Part shown: piece after piece, positions 60,306-64,000 of the stretch
How the letters are laid out: each line of letters opens with the position of its first letter
Numbering within the stretch: the stretch's first letter is position 1
NCBI RefSeq assembly: GCF_008001235.1
Contig: NZ_CP040751.1
Location: forward strand, 3,599,501 to 3,663,500
From: Salidesulfovibrio onnuriiensis
Lineage (GTDB): Bacteria; Desulfobacterota; Desulfovibrionia; Desulfovibrionales; Desulfovibrionaceae
Reading direction: 5' to 3'
Length of the DNA: 64,000 nucleotides
The notes under the pieces: model-generated
Databases searched by the model: none
The model's input: only the letters and a program-made list of their open reading frames with translations
What the model was told of the DNA's origin: nothing
Program-made: the position numbers and the translations under genes

Positions 60306-60683
60306 TCAACTCCCGCCAGCACCCGACTTGTGATCCAGAATCGATCTCAGCTTCCGCTCCAGTTCCTCCATGTCCACCGGCGCACCCATTTCGGCGTACG
60401 CCCCCAACTTCATGGCTTCTATGGACAATGAAACCGTGCTGGAATGATTGATGAAAACCACCGGAGCCTGCGGACAGGCAATACGGACGTCACCAAGGAA
60501 AGCCAGCATGCCGCGCTCGTGCCCCGCCGCCCCGAGAAGGACCGCGTCCACCTGCTGCCTGCATGCCATTTCGCGGGCCTTCTCCACATCGTCGGTATCC
60601 TGTACCTGTATCCCCCGCCTGGAGAGCAATTGGGAAAGCTGCCTGCGGAACCCGGCGTCTGTATCAACAATCAGTACTTTCAT
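60306..60683 (-). CDS. pseudo-receiver domain protein
   Basis: 125 aa with the fold of a receiver (MKVLIVDTDAGFRRQLSQLLSRRG, APVVFINHSSTVSLSIEAMKLGAYAEMGAPVDMEELERKL) but without its chemistry: the phospho-acceptor Asp position reads VDAVLLGAAGHERG, the switch Thr/Ser is in NHSST, and the Lys of KP is missing (MGAP). It should therefore act without phosphorylation, as a docking protein. It leads the CBS gene by 43 bp in the same direction. ATG 60683 is where the receiver begins; 12 codons further upstream in frame are unlikely. Confidence 0.82.
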   Translation of the reverse strand: MKVLIVDTDAGFRRQLSQLLSRRGIQVQDTDDVEKAREMACRQQVDAVLLGAAGHERGMLAFLGDVRIACPQAPVVFINHSSTVSLSIEAMKLGAYAEMGAPVDMEELERKLRSILDHKSGAGGS

Positions 60684-60815
60684 GCATTCACAAGATCGGT
60701 TCGGAAACCGGTTCACCATAAACCGGCGCCTCTGTAAGGCAAACTGCGTGCCAATCTTGCTGAAGGTCGAGAAATCAATACATTGTTCACATTTTCACAA
60801 TTACTGATAGAGATC

Positions 60816-60854
60816 AAGCCGCAAATTGAAACATTTTGTTTCATTTTGCGGCTT
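60816..60854. repeat. 17-bp inverted repeat with inner TGAAACA palindrome
   Basis: AAGCCGCAAATTGAAAC (60816-60832) and GTTTCATTTTGCGGCTT (60838-60854), one mismatch. Inside is the perfect palindrome TGAAACA-TTT-TGTTTCA (60827-60843). Related words follow at 60867 (CATTTTGAAAC) and before the sigma-54 regulator at 62691-62707 (TGAAACATTTTGAATCG). No T-run, so an operator or enhancer site fits better than a terminator. Confidence 0.6.
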
Positions 60855-60888
60855 GCGACTTAGGACATTTTGAAACAAAAAGAAACGA

Positions 60889-61239
60889 TCATTCCTGACA
60901 ACGATACAGAACCGCCCCGGGGCGAAGCTCCCCGGCCATGAAGGCCATGACCACCCGCGAGGCGGCGCCGACCACGTCGTCGACGACCTCCACCTCCTTC
61001 CAGGTCAGGAAGTCGTAGAACTCGTCCTCGATGCCGCCGCAGATGACCGTGTCCACGCCTTCGGTGATGATCATGCGGCACAGGTCCTCGGGCGAGGCGT
61101 GGTCGAAGACCACCACCTTGTCCTCGCGGTCCACCAGTTCGCCCTTGACCCAGACCAGGAAAATGATGAGCACGTCCGTGGCCAGGTCGAACCGGGGGGC
61201 CACGTCGTTGTCCAGAAGGGGAATGAGAATTTTCTGCAT
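60889..61239 (-). CDS. NifX/NifB-type dinitrogenase iron-molybdenum cofactor family protein
   Basis: 116 aa. ILIPLLDNDVAPRFDLATDVLIIF is the family start (usually IAIPVxGxxVSPHFxxAxxFLI), followed by CRMIITEGVDTVICGGIEDEFYDFLTWKEVEVVDDVVGAASRVVMAFMAGEL. These proteins bind iron-sulfur or iron-molybdenum clusters; in sulfate reducers they accompany sigma-54 regulators and P-loop ATPases. It starts 9 bp behind the sigma-54 activator gene and is surely in its operon. Confidence 0.88.
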   Translation of the reverse strand: MQKILIPLLDNDVAPRFDLATDVLIIFLVWVKGELVDREDKVVVFDHASPEDLCRMIITEGVDTVICGGIEDEFYDFLTWKEVEVVDDVVGAASRVVMAFMAGELRPGAVLYRCQE

Positions 61240-61248
61240 GGAGCCGCC

Positions 61249-62655
<1,407 letters not shown>

Positions 62656-62690
62656 GGGAAGGGTTTAGCATGGCGCCGACCGGGGTTCAA

Positions 62691-62707
62691 TGAAACATTT
62701 TGAATCG
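62691..62707. promoter_or_regulatory. possible regulator site before the sigma-54 activator and the PSD-like gene
   Basis: TGAAACATTTTGAATCG shares 13 of 17 positions with the palindrome at 60827-60843. It lies 36 bp before the activator start and about 100 bp before the divergent decarboxylase-like gene. No clear -24/-12 promoter was found near it. Confidence 0.45.
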
Positions 62708-62805
62708 TTTTCGTTTATCGGGACAACCGCCCCCAGCCGCCAAATAATAATACGCCTCCCCCTGCCATCTGCTATTCATGGGAAGTGCCCGTAAAGGAGG
62801 ACCTC

Positions 62806-64000
62806 ATGAAATCAGCGATCCGGAAACTCGTTGCGGCGGCATTTGTGCTGGCGCTGGCCTTCCCGGCCGCAGCGGCCGAGCTCAAGAAAGTCCCGAGCGA
62901 CTGCCCGTGCGCGCAGTCCATCAACCGGCTGGTGGACACCTACCAGAAGGACGCCGGATTCCGGGAACTCATGGACGCGGCCTTTGCCAACATGCAGCAG
63001 ACCCCGGCCCATTATTCGGCCCGCAACCCGTGGATGGGCAAGTCCATGCCCGACCTGGTCAAGTTCCTGAAGGACTGGTGCACATTCCTGCCCGAGATAG
63101 ACGGCACCCACGACACGGGCCTCAAGTACATCCAGGACTTCGCCCTGTTCTACTACAAAAACCCGTTCGGCGTGACCTTCGTGCAGCTCTCGCCCGGGCG
63201 CGAGATCATGCAGGACTTCGTGCGCCAGCGCGGGGACTACATGGACAGCCCGGAATCCACCAAGATCATCGCCGAATGGCTCAAGGACCCGCGCATCGAG
63301 CGCGGGGACTACGTCATCCCCGACCCCAAGGCCAAGGATGGCGGCTTCAAGTCCTACAACGAGTTCTTTTCCCGCAGCCTCGCGGACCAGGCCCAAAGCC
63401 GCCCCCAGACCATGCCCGACCGCGACTACATCATCGCCGCACCCACGGACTGCGTCATGAATTCCATCCCCCAGAAGATCAGGGACGAAAGCACACAGAT
63501 CACCACCAAGGGCAACGAGGCCCTGAACATCGTGGACCTGCTGGGAGGCTCCAAATACGCAAAAAAATTCCTGGGCGGCACGGCCCTGTCCTGCGTGCTC
63601 ATGCCCAACACCTACCACCACTACCACTCGCCCGTGGCCGGAACCGTGGTGGAAGCCAAGATCCTGGAAGGCCCCTTCTTCGGCCATCCCGACTTCCCGA
63701 ACTGGGTGCCGCCGGACGGCAACGTGGGCTATTACGGAGCCACCTTCAGCCCGTTCGAGAACTTCCAGCGCGGCTACTTCATCGTGGACACGGGCAAGTA
63801 CGGCCATGTGGCCATGGTGGCCGTGGGCCTGAACACCATCAGCTCGGTGGTCTTCAAGCCGCCCTTCAACAAACTGACCAAACCCGCCAAGGTCAAGCGG
63901 GGCGACGAACTGGGCTACTTCCTCTACGGCGGCTCGCTGTTCATGATGATATTCGAGCCGGACCGCTATTCCTCGGACGCCATCCAGGTCCGGCTGGGCA
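62806..64000 (+). CDS. secreted phosphatidylserine-decarboxylase-like protein (3' end beyond window)
   Basis: At least 398 codons. A signal peptide (MKSAIRKLVAAAFVLALAFPAAAA) is unusual for this family. Then a ~130-residue helical region, and a PSD fold: DGGFKSYNEFFSRSL (the FxxFFxR motif), PDRDYIIAAPTDCVMNSI, LMPNTYHHYHSPVAGTVVEAK (catalytic His), GYFIVDTGKYGHVAMVAVG and near the window end GDELGYFLYGGSLFMMIFE, where LGST/GGS is the self-cleavage site that makes the pyruvoyl group. The Ser is present. Family enzymes decarboxylate phosphatidylserine; an exported form may act on another substrate. AAAGGAGG precedes ATG 62806. Confidence 0.85.
   Translation, partial: MKSAIRKLVAAAFVLALAFPAAAAELKKVPSDCPCAQSINRLVDTYQKDAGFRELMDAAFANMQQTPAHYSARNPWMGKSMPDLVKFLKDWCTFLPEIDGTHDTGLKYIQDFALFYYKNPFGVTFVQLSPGREIMQDFVRQRGDYMDSPESTKIIAEWLKDPRIERGDYVIPDPKAKDGGFKSYNEFFSRSLADQAQSRPQTMPDRDYIIAAPTDCVMNSIPQKIRDESTQITTKGNEALNIVDLLGGSKYAKKFLGGTALSCVLMPNTYHHYHSPVAGTVVEAKILEGPFFGHPDFPNWVPPDGNVGYYGATFSPFENFQRGYFIVDTGKYGHVAMVAVGLNTISSVVFKPPFNKLTKPAKVKRGDELGYFLYGGSLFMMIFEPDRYSSDAIQVRLG

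Overview
The window reads as a chromosomal segment of a GC-rich deltaproteobacterium, most like the Desulfovibrio group. This is inferred from the gene families, not from a marker gene: many PAS/HAMP histidine kinases, sigma-54 activators, HDOD and HD-GYP response regulators, CheV, a DUF169 protein, an SLC13 carrier next to a CBS protein and a left-handed beta-helix protein, and short periplasmic solute-binding proteins of the polar amino-acid type. No rRNA, tRNA or CRISPR array was recognised.

Layout. 1-9.0 kb: end of a PEP-utilising enzyme (frameshifted), an acylphosphatase-like protein, a histidine kinase/NtrC-type pair, an unknown 414-aa protein, CheV and a DUF885 protein. 9.0-18.2 kb (minus strand): two related hybrid kinases on either side of a Leu/Ile/Val-type binding protein, then a lone receiver and a GAF/HD-GYP protein; this looks like one signalling unit ending in c-di-GMP hydrolysis. 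18.6-21.4 kb: an unusually long glmS.

21.41-33.44 kb is an island at the classical Tn7 target just behind glmS. Element A (21414-32859) begins TGTGGG, ends CCCACA and has the 5-bp duplication CCGTT on both sides. Element B (32865-33435, 571 bp) follows directly. Both carry 17-bp TnsB-type sites (GTTAAC core) and decayed tnsA; no tnsB, tnsC or tnsD is left. The cargo of A is a nine-gene minus-strand operon (iron alcohol dehydrogenase, secreted hydrolase, acetyltransferase, two cyclophilin-like proteins, two cupins, a carboxymuconolactone-decarboxylase-like protein, a flavoprotein) with a divergent, frameshifted AraC regulator, plus an amidohydrolase, a LysR regulator and a DUF169 protein. It resembles AraC/YqhD-type reactive-aldehyde or quinone detoxification loci. 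The probable original glmS terminator lies 12 kb from its gene, behind the island. A radical-SAM gene follows that runs into an antisense fragment of an ABC permease, another recombination scar.

36-45.7 kb: an AIM24 protein, a triple-PAS kinase, REC-HDOD and REC-HD regulators (the latter frameshifted), three tandem paralogous membrane-anchored proteins of unknown function, a CsoR-type repressor, a Fur-box-like site with a 37-aa Cys peptide, and a solute-binding protein. 45.7-48.2 kb: ilvBN behind two complete attenuators in series, each with a valine-rich leader peptide, an antiterminator pairing and a terminator. 48.4-56.5 kb: an NSS transporter, DJ-1 and HAD proteins, an outer-membrane protein, a soluble kinase, a solute-binding protein, an HD hydrolase, a ferredoxin-nitroreductase and a receiver, with a 130-bp hairpin repeat. 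56.7-62.7 kb: a minus-strand module of beta-helix protein, SLC13 carrier, CBS protein, pseudo-receiver, NifX-like protein and PAS/sigma-54 activator. The window ends inside a secreted phosphatidylserine-decarboxylase-like gene.

Four genes (starting near 2, 22678, 28739 and 40736) each carry a single missing base that is repaired by lengthening a short base run by one. Sequencing error and real decay cannot be told apart from the window alone.
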